Positions 13,044-24,700 of a stretch of 64,000 nt of DNA are shown here, in pieces (within the stretch, counting starts at the first letter, position 1; each line of letters begins with the position of its first letter). The position numbers and the translations under genes are program-made. The notes under the pieces were generated by a model. The model did no database searches, was not told the origin of the DNA, and saw only the letters and a list, made by a program, of their open reading frames with translations. Source of the stretch: Protonemura montana (Eukaryota > Arthropoda > Insecta > Plecoptera > Nemouridae); NCBI GenBank assembly GCA_947568835.1, contig OX387609.1, forward strand, positions 1,306,001 through 1,370,000. Direction: 5' to 3'.

Positions 13044-13640
13044 TGTGTTGTTTAACGACGCACTTTTTTGGTAATGGGTGCTGTGGCACTGGTATTCAGC
13101 CGCCAGTGAAAGAGTGCTAAATGATGAACCTAGCCTAGTTTAGAAGAGAGGATGGGGAAAACAGGTGCCGGCACGTAGCCTACTCCTGTCGAAGACCAAG
13201 GGGACCACCGGCTTAACGTCCCTTCCGAAGGACGGTACAATGCGAACAACAGGATTCCTCCACAAATCCATGCTGTCGAGAGGTTGATAAGCAAGGCGAG
13301 TGAAGTTGCTGTACTAACTTTCATCCCTCCAATCTCTCTCCCGAACAGAACTGGTCATGTGTATGATGGTCACCCATCCAATACCTGACTCAGCGCAGTG
13401 TTGCTTAACTTTCATCCCTCCAACCTCTCTCCTGAACAGAACTGGTCATGTGTATGGTGGTCACCCAACCAATACCTGACCCAGCGCAGTGTTGCTTAAC
13501 TTTCATCCCTCCAACCTCTCTCCCGAACAGAACTGGTCATGTGTATGATGGTCACCCATCCAATACGGTGACCCAGCGCAGTGTTGCTTAACTTCAGTGA
13601 TCTAACAAAGACCGGTGTTTCCAACACGTCAAACCGTTCT
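13044..13640 (-). mobile_element. 5S-rRNA-derived SINE, three promoter modules
   Basis: Read on the minus strand, the 5S head (near 13640-13590, CAAACCGTTC on the plus strand) is followed by three box A modules of about 91 bp. The body joins at about 13324 and the tail TGTTTAACGACGC (plus strand) lies near 13048. The tail is more diverged than in other copies. The body ATG at 13324 begins an open frame of about 64 codons to 13130. Confidence 0.9.
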
Positions 13641-16600
13641 CCACCGAAACGGTGAATGGTGTTTGTGGAAATTGAGGGCAACAACTTGATCCTGGTGAGT
13701 GGCCATCTTGACAGAAGACTTGCCCCGAATTAGAACTGAATGGCTTTTAGAAACGTTGGACCGCACTGAATTTGCGGGGCCATTTGCATCTGCTCTCTTC
13801 TCTGCTTGACTCAACATGAAGGGTGCATCATTGACTTGGGCAATTATTTCTTGTATTGTTATTTATAAAAACGAAGCTAATAATGGAACAAGTTTATTAC
13901 ATCCAATTAGTTATTATTAATTAATAATTTTTATATTAATAATTAAATCCGTCATTTTGATGGCAGCTTTTTGTCAGATTTTGTACGCGTAAACCTCTCC
14001 TAATTCAAATGTTGAATTTTACTTATTATTTTTTCTTATTTTTTCTACATTTTGACAGCGAAACGTAATTGCTGTGTTACTATCGCCTAAACTACAAGTT
14101 CGCTAACTTAACTTAATTCCAAGTTTAACTTTAAGTAATGTTTGCTCTGACAACAGCAAGTTAATCTCAGTAAATTCATCTCCTTCACAAGTTAGATGTA
14201 ATACAACTGGTATTTTCGCATTGAATTTCGAGAATTTTCGTAAAACATATTTGAACAAGTGATATTTTGCAACTGACAAACAACCCCGAAATGTAAATGA
14301 TAAGATAATCAATGCATCGCCGCCATGATCATCTTTCAGCCAATCCAAAGCACACACGGAACACACACGTGTAACGTACTACGTCACGTTCTAAAGCATA
14401 TTAACATTATAAATTCAAGCCGTGACTCAGCGATGCACAAGTGTCCTCTGACTCGCCCGGCCAATAGCAGAGATCGCAACACACGGACCACAGTTGGCAG
14501 TTGCCACTTTGGCATCAGCTCAACACGCTATGATTGATGCGGTTCGTGGTTCACTACCCGGTGGCGTCCTTCCTTGGAGTCTGTGTGGTCAACGGTGTCC
14601 CCCCGGTCCGCACTGTACCCCGCATAACGCCCCTGCCTGGTCATCGAAGCCACTTGGAATAATTTGACCACGGGAATTACCGACGTCGGGGGGTGGAATT
14701 GTTTGACCTACTGGTGCAGTCCGGGGGAAGATTGCGGTTGATTTACGGGGCTTGTTTGTGGATCGAAGGGATTGAGCCGATTTAAAATTTTAAACTGTTT
14801 GCTTTTTGGCAATTGGTTTTGGTGACATAATTTTGATGCTGAAGCCAAAGCGTGGAGAAAAAAAAGAGTCAAACTCGTATCTAAAAAATAGCAAGATAAG
14901 TTTTTGTTAAAACTGTATTAAGGCTTATTTATAAAACCATTCAAATATAATTTGTGGAAATAAGTGATGCCTTAAAAGTGAGTGTTGAAAAGGTACCTAC
15001 GCACAAAAAGTCACAGCTAAAATATTGTTGATTCACATTCCTTGGCCCGTTCGCTCTTACTAGTGATTTGAAAATAACCAATTTTTCAATAACTCGTATT
15101 TCACGATCCGTTTTATCGGCACATATCCCGATATTCTATGAAATTCACGAATAGACACCTCCATTATTTTCAGTCACGATGCAAATTCTTCAAACAAATT
15201 ACTCCAATAAGTAGAACGAAAAAAAAATGTTATTACAATTCCCGCTGCTCACGCATAACTTTGCTTGGAGCCGTAAACCCAAAACCACATCCGAAATTCA
15301 CCTCAACGATCTCCGCTCCGCTACTAATTTCCCACCACCTCTCTATATAGCTGTTCACTATTTTATATTTGCATTAATTAATTACGAAACATGAGAACGT
15401 GACCGACCCGTGTCCACGAGCTCGGATTAAAACCAAGAAACCTCAAGTATCCCCTGCGAGTTGCTTGGACCTAATAATCCTGAGCCTACCCATCCTATCC
15501 CATGTCACCGTCTTCCCTCTGGCTACAATATTGAACCTTGCAGGACGCTTGGCTGTGGTCGAACACGGGCAAAGGCAAAGGTCCAGACGATACACTGTTT
15601 TTCCTTATCTCATCATACTGCCTCGGCATTATCACATGAGCTCAATTACTATTCAAATTTATTCTCACAAAGATTGGCTTAACGTCACCGACAGATGGCG
15701 CTCTAAACACACTACTGGTAATTATTATCACCCGTTATAAGCTTGGATGATAATTTATCAGCTTTGGTAGCTGGCTATTTTTGGGCGCTAACGGTTTTTT
15801 TTTTCCGTTGGCGTTTGAATTTCAGCAGAACTGATGCAGTTGTGGTCAAAGACCAAGGTTCCTACTTGACTTGACCTTTTCGCTTCAAAGTTAAACGCAA
15901 AAAAAAAACGTCTCATTTATACAAGAAAGCCACAAAGTGGTAAGCTTGTAGGAAAGTATCCAGTGACCACCGCACGGTCTCAAATATCTCTCAAAGCAAC
16001 ACTCGAACATTTCTGCCAACGGTAACTTGACTAACAATTCGAAAGGGAAACGAGGTCTCGCGATTCAGAATCGCCTTCACCGTTACGCGACGATCCACTC
16101 AAAGCGGCCAAGTTGCACTTTCCTAGACATTCGTTCAGAGCACTGGTCTTACTCTGAATTTTGTGCTGTTCATGCTATTCTACAAATATATATATATACA
16201 CATGGAAGGAAGCTTCTCCCTTCCTAACATTAACACACTCACAAGGCTTCTAGTGTCAAATAAGCCAGACGATACGCGGCATCAGGCTATGGTAGTGCTA
16301 GTAAACTGGAGTAACCCCAAGGGATTCAAAGAACGGTCGCTCCCATCCTGTTTCCCAGTGTTTATGCTGATACTGGTCTAATGTATTTTCTCTCCCTCGA
16401 TCTCTCTGTGTGTGTGTGACCACAGTGCAGCTGTCTTTTTTTAACTCCAGACGTTTTAATAGCGTTGACGCTGGATGGAAAGGAAGTTTTGCGGTACGTT
16501 TCAGTCGTTGGTAATTTAAAAAACCTCGTTTAACTCGATGCAGAGTTTAAAAATATAAACTGCTTCTGATGCTTTGTGTGGTTGAAATGTTGACGACTGG

Positions 16601-16765
16601 TTTATTTAAAGAAAATATTTATTTGTTTACCGCTTACCGCGACCGTGTCAGTTTATGTAGGGCACCTTGATAATCGTCTTACCTGCGAAACAAACAAGAA
16701 AAATACATTAGTTTTTTTTTTAATACCAGTCATTGTTAGAACACATTGAAAGTACAGATATCTTC
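13641..16765. other. Non-coding stretch
   Basis: No gene recognised. GC-richer DNA at about 14550-14770 carries CCGACGTCGGGG-like sequence but no motif. Open frames at 15399-15740 and 15461-15682 overlap in different frames and look random. Short TA and TG runs lie near 16185 and 16412. Confidence 0.4.
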
Positions 16766-17230
16766 TTTATTGTTACGAACATTACTACTTTCTCAAAAAT
16801 TAATGCCCAAACGGGGACTCAAACCCCGATCTCCACCTATCGCGGGTGTTGCTCTAACCAATTGAGCTACTTGGACCCCGATCTCCACCTATCGCGGGTG
16901 TTGCTCTAACCAATTGAGCTACTTGGACCCCGATCTCCACCTGTCGCGGGTGTTGCTCTAACCAATTGAGCTAGTTGGACCCCGATCTCCACCTGTCACG
17001 GGTGTTGCTCTAACCAATTAAGCTACTTAGACCCCGATCTCCACCTGTCGCGGGTGTTGCTCTAACCAATTGAGCTACTTGGACACTGGCTTTTTGAGAG
17101 ATTTTAGTGTATTTGATGAGAATGACAGATCTCCAAGGAGTAGAACCAAGAGGCTGTGAATACTCACAGTCACTCTGATTCTAGTGACGCTTTATCACGT
17201 CACAACCTGTCCATCTCGAATAACTCCAAT
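16766..17230 (-). mobile_element. tRNA-derived element with five tandem A-box half-tRNA modules
   Basis: Homologous to 11017-11265, but a 52-bp segment is repeated five times, starting at 16824, 16876, 16928, 16980 and 17032 (plus coordinates). Each unit holds the acceptor 5' strand, D-arm/A box and anticodon arm. Only the module at the 3' end on the minus strand is completed by the T-arm/B box and 3' acceptor strand (about 16807-16825). The 140-bp segment with two hairpins lies upstream on the minus strand (17084-17225). Unit variants (TATCGCG, TGTCGCG, TGTCACG) show the copies have started to diverge. Confidence 0.85.
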
Positions 17231-18022
17231 TTGTTTTTTGGTTGCGTTTATTTTATGTGTAATCTATCTGGTTTTTTGTAGTAAGTTTGTAAATAAAAAA
17301 GTAAATTACGAAACAATTTTAAAGTTTCTATCAGAAATTGTTTACAGTTTTTTTGTTGTAAAATAAACCCCAGGCAACATTAGATGCCAATCAAGCATCA
17401 AATATAATAATAAAAGATTGATTAAAATGTTTCTGAAATTCAGTCTCTCTTGCGTGGGATCGGTCCATCATTCGATGCCTCGCTAGAATATTCATAGCTG
17501 ATAATACAGTAACATCCATTACACTGCCACACGATTTATGCGCGAAATATTTCACTCCATACTCGATTTTTTACCGCAACAATTTTGCATTGAAATCAAG
17601 CATCGAATCGATCGAATCAATCATTGGGATGACGATAACGCGGACATGCCATGCGATCTTATATGCAAATATGTGCTGGCCAATCACTGGCTCGTGCATT
17701 CATGATGCATTTTGTGAAATATTATTTTGAAATTACTGGTCAACGATAAGGATCGTTCCAGTTTGATCCGTTGAACGGTTATTTGGTTATGTTTGTTGAC
17801 TGGCTTTAGATACGAGATTCACAGAAATGTGAACTTCACAATGGTTTTTCACGTTTTAAACTCTGTTTTAGCTCGTTCTGCTCGTTGCCCGCGTTTCTTG
17901 CTGCTAAATAATGTCGGTGTTGTTTCCATTCTATTTGTGCAGATAACTTTTTGCAATGTTACGCTCTTCTTTATCAGTCAATTTTTGCACGGAAGTCCAT
18001 TGCGGTTAATTTAAATTGATTT
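17231..18022. other. AT-rich non-coding stretch
   Basis: No gene or repeat recognised. Confidence 0.4.
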
Positions 18023-19445
18023 GTGGTGTTTAACGACGCACTGTTTTGACAACGGGTCATGCGGCACTGGTCTAATGGCGTCGGTGAATGAATGATGATG
18101 AGGATGATGATAAACCTAACCTAGCCTAGAAGAGAGGAGGGTAAACCCGGTGCCGGCACGTAGCCTACTCCTGTCGAAGAGCACCAAGGGGATCACCGGC
18201 TTAACATCCCTTCCGAAAGACGCTACAACGCGAACAACAGGATTCCTTCACAAATCCATGCTGTCGAGAGGTTGATAAGCAAGACGAGTGAAGTTGCTGT
18301 ACTAACTTTCATCCCTCCAACCTCTCTCCCGAACAGAACTGGTCATGTGTATGATAGTCACCCATCCAATACCTGACCCAGCGCAGTGTTGCTTAACTTT
18401 CATCCCTCCAACCTCTCTCCCGAACAGAACTGGTCATGTGTATGATGGTCACCCATCCAATACCTGACCCAGCGCAGTGTTGCTTAACTTTCATCCCTCC
18501 AACCTCTCTCCCGAACAGAACTGGTCATGTGTATGATGGTCACCCATCCAATACCTGACCCAGCGCAGTGTTGCTTAACTTTCATCCCTCCAACCTCTCT
18601 CCCGAACAGAACTGATCATGTGTATGATGGTCACCCATCCAATACCTGACCCAGCGCAGTGTTGCTTAACTTTCATCCCTCCAACCTCTCTCCCGAACAG
18701 AACTGGTCATGTGTATGATGGTCACCCATCCAATACCTGACCCAGCGCAGTGTTGCTTAACTTGCATCCCTCCAACCTCTCTCCCGAACAGAACTGGTCA
18801 TGTGTATGATGGTCACCCATCCAATACCTGACCCAGCGCAGTGTTGCTTAACTTTCATCCCTCCAACCTCTCTCCCGAACAGAACTGGTCATGTGTATGA
18901 TGGTCACCCATCCAATACCTGACCCAGCGCAGTGTTGCTTAACTTTCATCCCTCCAACCTCTCTCCTGAACAGAACTGGTCATGTGTATGATGGTCACCC
19001 ATCCAATACCTGACCCAGCGCAGTGTTGCTTAACTTGCATCCCTCCAACCTCTCTCCCGAACAGAACTGGTCATGTGTATGATGATCACCCATCCAATAC
19101 CTGACCCAGCGCAGTGTGGCTTAACTTTCATCCCTCCAACCTCTCTCCCGAACAGAACTGGTCATGTGTATGATGGTCACCCATCCAATACCTGACCCAG
19201 CGCAGTGTTGCTTAACTTTCATCCCTCCAACCTCTCTCCTGAACAGAACTGGTCATGTGTATGATGGTCACCCATCCAATACCTGACCCAGCGCAGTGTT
19301 GCTTAACTTGCATCCCTCCAACCTCTCTCCCGAACAGAACTGGTCATGTGTATGATGATCACCCATCCAATACCTGACCCAGCGCAGTGTTGCTTAACTT
19401 CGGTGATCTAACGAGGACCGATGTTGCAACCCGCCAAACTGTTCT
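18023..19445 (-). mobile_element. 5S-rRNA-derived SINE, twelve promoter modules
   Basis: The longest SINE copy. Reading leftward on the minus strand, the 5S head lies at about 19445-19390. Twelve 91-bp box A/box C modules follow (TTGCTTAACTT on the plus strand near 18391 up to 19391), then the body (about 18300-18130) and the tail starting GTGTTTAACGACGCACTG near 18026. A three-module higher-order repeat is visible: variants CTTGCATCC, CTCCTGAAC and GATGATCACCC recur 273 bp apart. The body frame open in other copies is interrupted here by TAG. Flanks GTTAATTTAAAT and GTTAAGTTAAAAT may be a decayed target-site duplication. Confidence 0.93.
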
Positions 19446-21309
19446 GTTAAGTTAAAATGTGTCACACATGTTTAGTAAAGTGAAAATTAAGCTTGTGTTT
19501 TGTTATAAGTTGTCACTCAGGTGCTGCCAACTGTTAAACTTGATTGACGTTTGTCACAGAGTTGACAAGCAATTGATTTTGTGCTTGTGTTTTTAAATGT
19601 CGTACATGTTTTAAAATTGCAGGTCAGAATGTGATACGGATGAGTTTTTTTTTAACTGATGTTCAACTTTTCTCGAACAAAAGTTGGCATACACTGTATA
19701 GCGCTTGAAAATCATAACAATTTTGTTGGTGGAGGTGCCGAGTTTGCTCTGCGGAATGCGTTTAGGAGTATTTTTTACTTAATTATTATTATTCAAGTTT
19801 AAATAGCGTCATGAATGATAAGTGCATCGCATGTAAGCATGATAAGCATGTTAAAACATGTCAAGACAGCCCAAAATCCTTGGAGAGGCTTTTAAGTGGA
19901 GGTGCCATGATTGCTCTGCGGGCTGCATTTAGGAGTTTACTGATATATAAATATATTTTTTTTATTGGGTGAGAAAAAAAATAGTTTTACAAGAAAAATT
20001 GGTTTAATTTCTGAAAAGTTTGATTAGTTTTAAACATTTTTTGGCACACTTGGTTGAAAAATTTTAACAGAAATTTGAGAAAAAGCATCTCGTTTTCGAT
20101 TGGTTACCAGACCATTTATAAAACAAATTACCTTCGAAATAAGTTTAAAAAAAATGCCGCTATTGCGTGTGATCTCCAGACCCAACAACAGCCAACAGGA
20201 AATGGGCTTCCTAGATCCGTATTTTGACACAACCACTTCCTGTTTCACATTACGTCAATTCACTTCACAGAATTCACGGCCAGTCTACAAAACTGAGCGA
20301 AAGAAATATTCAAAAAAACAACGCTTTTCATTTTAATTTTCATCTGCTCATTTCCCATATTTTCCTCGACTCTTTGCCAGCAAAGCTAACAATTTTCCCT
20401 GCGCCTATACGACTTAACTTTCACGTTTCTAGCGTTAGCGATACTTAGTTAAATTCGTTAGGACTGTGTCTGTAAGATTACAGAAGTACTTAACATATAC
20501 TCGGAGTGAACCAGCGAATAAATTTACATTAATTATTAAGATCCTGGCTAGAGGTGGAGGTTTCTGCATTGAAACCATTTCTCTTAGAGAAATTGTGAAT
20601 ATTTTGCCGTCTAAACTTAACAAGTAAGAATTTAACCACACACATGCACAGAGACGACGACTTTAGCATGAATTTGGCACAAGTTCCTAACGTTGTAAAT
20701 TCTGGTGGTTTAGTACCATTATTTAAAATACCATGCGGTATGATTTAAAAGATGGACGATTTTGAATCTCTGTTTTATAACTCTGCTAGAGTCAGCCAAA
20801 ATGATAATAGTAGGAAACATAATTTCAGTTTCAACGTGCGATCGTCAGGACTTGAGCTATTCATATAAATGTTTCTTAAATCTTTGTACTTTGTCGGAGT
20901 TAGAATTGCTGCAATCATTGAAGTTGTACTCTGAGATGTTTAATTGCCTGTATTTTTAACTCAGAGAATCACGGTTTAGCATCTCTATGACCTTTTGTAT
21001 GAAGAACCCAGTTAAATAATAACGAAACGTGAAGCATCTCTGAAGTACCTACACCCATTACAGAAATAAAATTAGCTTCGAGCAACCAAAATATCATCTC
21101 ACTCTTTTAACCAAAGGACCAACGTCCTCTGGCTGTCATCTTTTCAACGCACTTCCCACGAGATGCTTGAAAGTAACTGTGATTTCAAAACCAAACTAAA
21201 CGCCCTTTCACTGGCACATCGCTTTTATTACCGCTACGAATTTTATCTTAAATACAATCAACTATGACATCGTTCCATATGTACTTTAACTTGCACGATC
21301 ACTGTCTTT
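19446..21309. other. Non-coding stretch with a 42-bp repeat pair
   Basis: About 42 bp at 19730-19771 recurs at 19897-19938 with roughly 80% identity. The shared core is GGAGGTGCC followed by TTGCTCTGCGG. No other feature seen; overlapping open frames around 20030-20448 look random. Confidence 0.5.
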
Positions 21310-21323
21310 CTATCAAATTGACA
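21310..21323. repeat. Left target-site duplication of the 21.3-kb SINE
   Basis: CTATCAAATTGACA, perfectly repeated at 21761-21774 directly after the SINE tail. Confidence 0.9.
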
Positions 21324-21760
21324 CCGAACTGTTTGCCGTGTTGGAAACACCGGTTCTCGTTAGATCACCGAAGTTAAGCAACACTGCGCTGAGTCAGGTA
21401 TTGAATGGGTGATCATTATACACATGACCAGTTCTGTTCGGGAGAGAGGTTGGAGGGATGAAAGTTAGTACAGCAACTTCACTCGCCTTGCTTATCAACC
21501 TCTCGACAGCATGGATTTGTGGAGGAATCCTGTTGTTCGCGTTGTACCGTCCTTCGGAAGGGACGTTAAGCCGGTGGTCCCCTTGGTCTTCGACAGGAGT
21601 AGGCTACGTGCCGGCACCGCGTTTCCCCTCCCCCCTTCTAGGCTAGGTTAGGTTCATTATCATCCTCATCATCATCCACTCATTCACCGACGCCATTAGA
21701 CCAGTGCCGCATGGCCAGTTGTCAAAACAGTGCGTCGTTAAACACCACAAATAATAATAA
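21324..21760 (+). mobile_element. 5S-rRNA-derived SINE, full-length single-module copy
   Basis: The 437-bp reference form of the family. The 5S-like head starts CCGAACTGTTTGCC and includes AAACACCGGTTCTCGT, GATCACCGAAGTTAAGCAAC (box A region) and GGTATTGAATGGGTGATC (box C region). These match the order of the metazoan 5S rRNA gene. Then come a linker, the body (GAAAGTTAGTACAGCAAC onward), a GC-richer central segment with CTTCGACAGGAGTAGGCTAC, a CATCATCATCC stretch, and the tail GTCGTTAAACACCACAAATAATAATAA-like end. A perfect 14-bp target-site duplication flanks it. The 5S origin places it in the SINE3-type group. The central segment may be one of the domains shared by animal SINEs, but I cannot confirm which. 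Confidence 0.95.
21458..21646 (+). other. Open frame in the SINE body (62 codons)
   Basis: Starts at ATG 21458, at the module/body junction. It predicts a short protein with a hydrophobic stretch (about residues 7-30), then a Ser/Trp-rich segment. Nearly the same frame is open at 9893, 13324 (-), 37844 (-) and 63119 (-) and is closed in the 18-kb copy. Common ancestry of the copies explains the likeness. There is no evidence of translation. Confidence 0.25.
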
Positions 21761-21774
21761 TAACTATCAAATTG
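21761..21774. repeat. Right target-site duplication of the 21.3-kb SINE
   Basis: CTATCAAATTGACA, identical to 21310-21323. Confidence 0.9.
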
Positions 21775-24700
21775 ACAATTCACGTATTATTATTATTATT
21801 CAAATGATGAATGCTACAACTGGGTATATCTTTATCTGTATTCTACCTGTCATCGAAGCGTACGTCCACGAAGGTATCTACCGAAGTATACGAGTATATT
21901 TATACCCAACCCAACAAACCTTTGCGCCATGCATAATGCATTATGTTCTCACCCAGTTCAGCTGTTTGGCAACCGAGATAGAGGATAGGTGCACACACTT
22001 CCAATCACAATTGTTGGATTTATAAACCTCGTATGAAAGTTCAGCCTCCCCCGGGCATCGAAGCTGGTTCACTAGGATAGAACCATGATACAGTTTATCT
22101 ACGGGGGGAACTGGAAGAGGAGCGAGGTTTATTTTATATAAATGCCACTGTGGTTGATCGGTGAGTTGTAAGTCTGTGGTTTTTCTTCAGGTTTATTTAA
22201 CCGAGTATTTTTTATTTCTATTCGGTTGATTTGAACAGAATAGAAACGTGCAGATGCTTCCAGTTTTGTAAATGCTTTGTTGTTATATGTTAAATCTGTT
22301 GTGCATTCCTGTCTTCCTGGTAACAATGCTTGTGTAGTGCATTATCTAACTTATCAAAGTATCTCGGGAATTATCTAGTGCAATGCTGTGTATGACCTAA
22401 ATACAAATGTCACAAACCGACTAAGTTAATAACTGATGACACAGACATCAGACGTTTTAACCATTATGTCATATGATTGAAACGTCATGGTACTACATCC
22501 TGTTTGTTGTGGATCTTTTGGTACATCACGTCATAGCTTTAGCTTTGAACTAACCAAACACATTCTCGCAAAACTTGTAGGAAATTTGCTTCTCCTTAAA
22601 AGCGCCGTGTAAATTGAGCGAACTGTATTCCGATTTGTCAATGAAGTCGCATTAATTTTACCTTGCGTCTCTCGATTCTGAGAGCGACTGGCAGTGACCG
22701 ACGACCTAAGTCTTAGTTTATTTAGGATAATGTATTTTTTTTTTTTTGGTTTTGAAGTTGTTTATTTAGCAAAAATAATGCTTTTTTCAGTAAATTTTAC
22801 ATTTTTGTAATTTCTTAGCTTGAATTTTTACTTAGATACTGATAAAACTTTCTAATTTTCTTCTAAACTTAACAAAATCTTCCTCGCCTTTGTTGTTTGC
22901 AGGAACTGCTGTATTTTCATTCTTCGGACTCGCGTCACGCTTCCAGATATCAAGTCGCACGCACCGGTCCTTCTCCAATGATGAAGGTGACATGCATTTA
23001 ATATTCATTTGATTCCACTTATAAAACTAACAGATCACGTGCTTAGGTAGACGCTTTGGAAGTGCAACAACCGCTGTGAGGGGAAATGGTGACGAGCATG
23101 TGTGGGACTGGAGTTCAGTGTCAAGGAAAATGGATATTTTCCGCATAGTTAGGCTTAATGGTGAGCCGTTTGGGTGACGTTCTACTGATGGGTGTCGGTG
23201 AAAGCTGCTGCGATTTGTTAGGGAAAGCATCAGGGTTTAAATGGAGATGCTCGCAGTTTGTAGCGCATGCCGTTTTTTTTAAAGGACACTATTTGTTAAA
23301 TCACGGATTAAATTAAGACTAAGTACACTAAAAACTGGATTAAAAGTAATTGTTTTATCAATTGATAACAAATAGAATCAATTCAAGGATATTGATAAAA
23401 TTGCATTTAACAAAATACTCTCTTAAGGCATTACGTTTACTCAGCCTCGATGTCTAGTTTTAATTCCCAGTTAGACAATAAAAGCACACAGAGTTAAAAG
23501 CTATCTTTCCAACATTTCCCAGAATGTACAAAACATTTGATCGAGGGCGAAAGCTCGAATGACTTGCCATTCCGTGACAAAAGATTCAACACACCTTGAT
23601 TTGGTATTTATTATCTTGAAATCATATCTCTTTACATTTACCCGATACAAAGTTGAGACAGGCTCGACTTATCGCTTGTATTTGCAACTCTGTAGAATTG
23701 AAGGTAGAACCAAGAGTAGAGCATCAAATCACAGAAGTTAAACTGAATCAAAACCAAACCCAAATTCTAGAAGTGAGTCAGAAAATCTCTTGAAATCCTT
23801 TCTCTAGGAGTTACTTGAGACTTGCGTGGCGGAAACTGCGTATTTTATGCGTATAATGGTCGTCATAGGGGTTGGGGCCGCAAAGAACGAGCGAGAGAGA
23901 GAGGTAAACTTTGGCTTCATGTAGATGGTCTTAGCTTCCGTGGATTTAATACCACTCAAGGAATGCGTCTTGGGAAATATTCAGAGAAACCTAAAGACTG
24001 GGGGGCAGCAGGTTGACTGAATATTTCGGTCAACGAAGCAGTTGCCTTCTTCTTTGGTCCGAGAAACGAAAACGAAATTCCCTTGAATGAGTTGCACAAA
24101 AGAGAAGCCATTGATTGGCGAAACGATTTCAGCGAATGTGTCCAGTTTCACTGGAGGACAACAAGCGGAACGCGATTGACTGGCCAAGGATGCAGAGCGG
24201 ATTTCTCTTGCAACTTTACAAGATCTATTTGAATTCTAAAATGGCGACTCTTTAGCATCCAAGGAGCGCTCCAATAGTAAATAGCGTTACATAAATTGTC
24301 CAAATCAGTCGGTAACACGCTCCGTGGCAAACCAAACTCGATTTGCCAATTTCCTTTAAAGAAATTCTTCCTTTTCTTGCTCATCTCATTTACCTCATCT
24401 CAAGTCTCTCCCCCCATGCAACCCCATGCAGCTTTCTCAACGCAATTCTTTGCAATATCGGCGATAATATTCTTATTCAACTCGCTTCGTATCTCGTCGA
24501 TCTTTGGCCAGCTGCGATCAGCGATAAAATAAAATCCCCTCGCACTAGCTCTCTCACTCGCTCGGTGGCACAATGCATCGCACCCGCTCTCTCACTTGAG
24601 ATGGCTCGGGAAAATTCAATTGAATTGAAAATATATTGTAGAAAAGAGACTTGTAAATTGATTCAATAGCATTTGAAAAGAAGGCGAGAATTGATCGGGT

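Noticed and set aside
16800-17090. Cluster of functional tRNA genes
   Set aside because: Only one module has a T-arm/B box, and the anticodon loop lacks the conserved U33; it is a SINE-like array.
18300-19440. 5S rRNA gene cluster
   Set aside because: Modules keep only the internal promoter part of 5S with many changes, and they join a SINE body; no full 5S gene is present.
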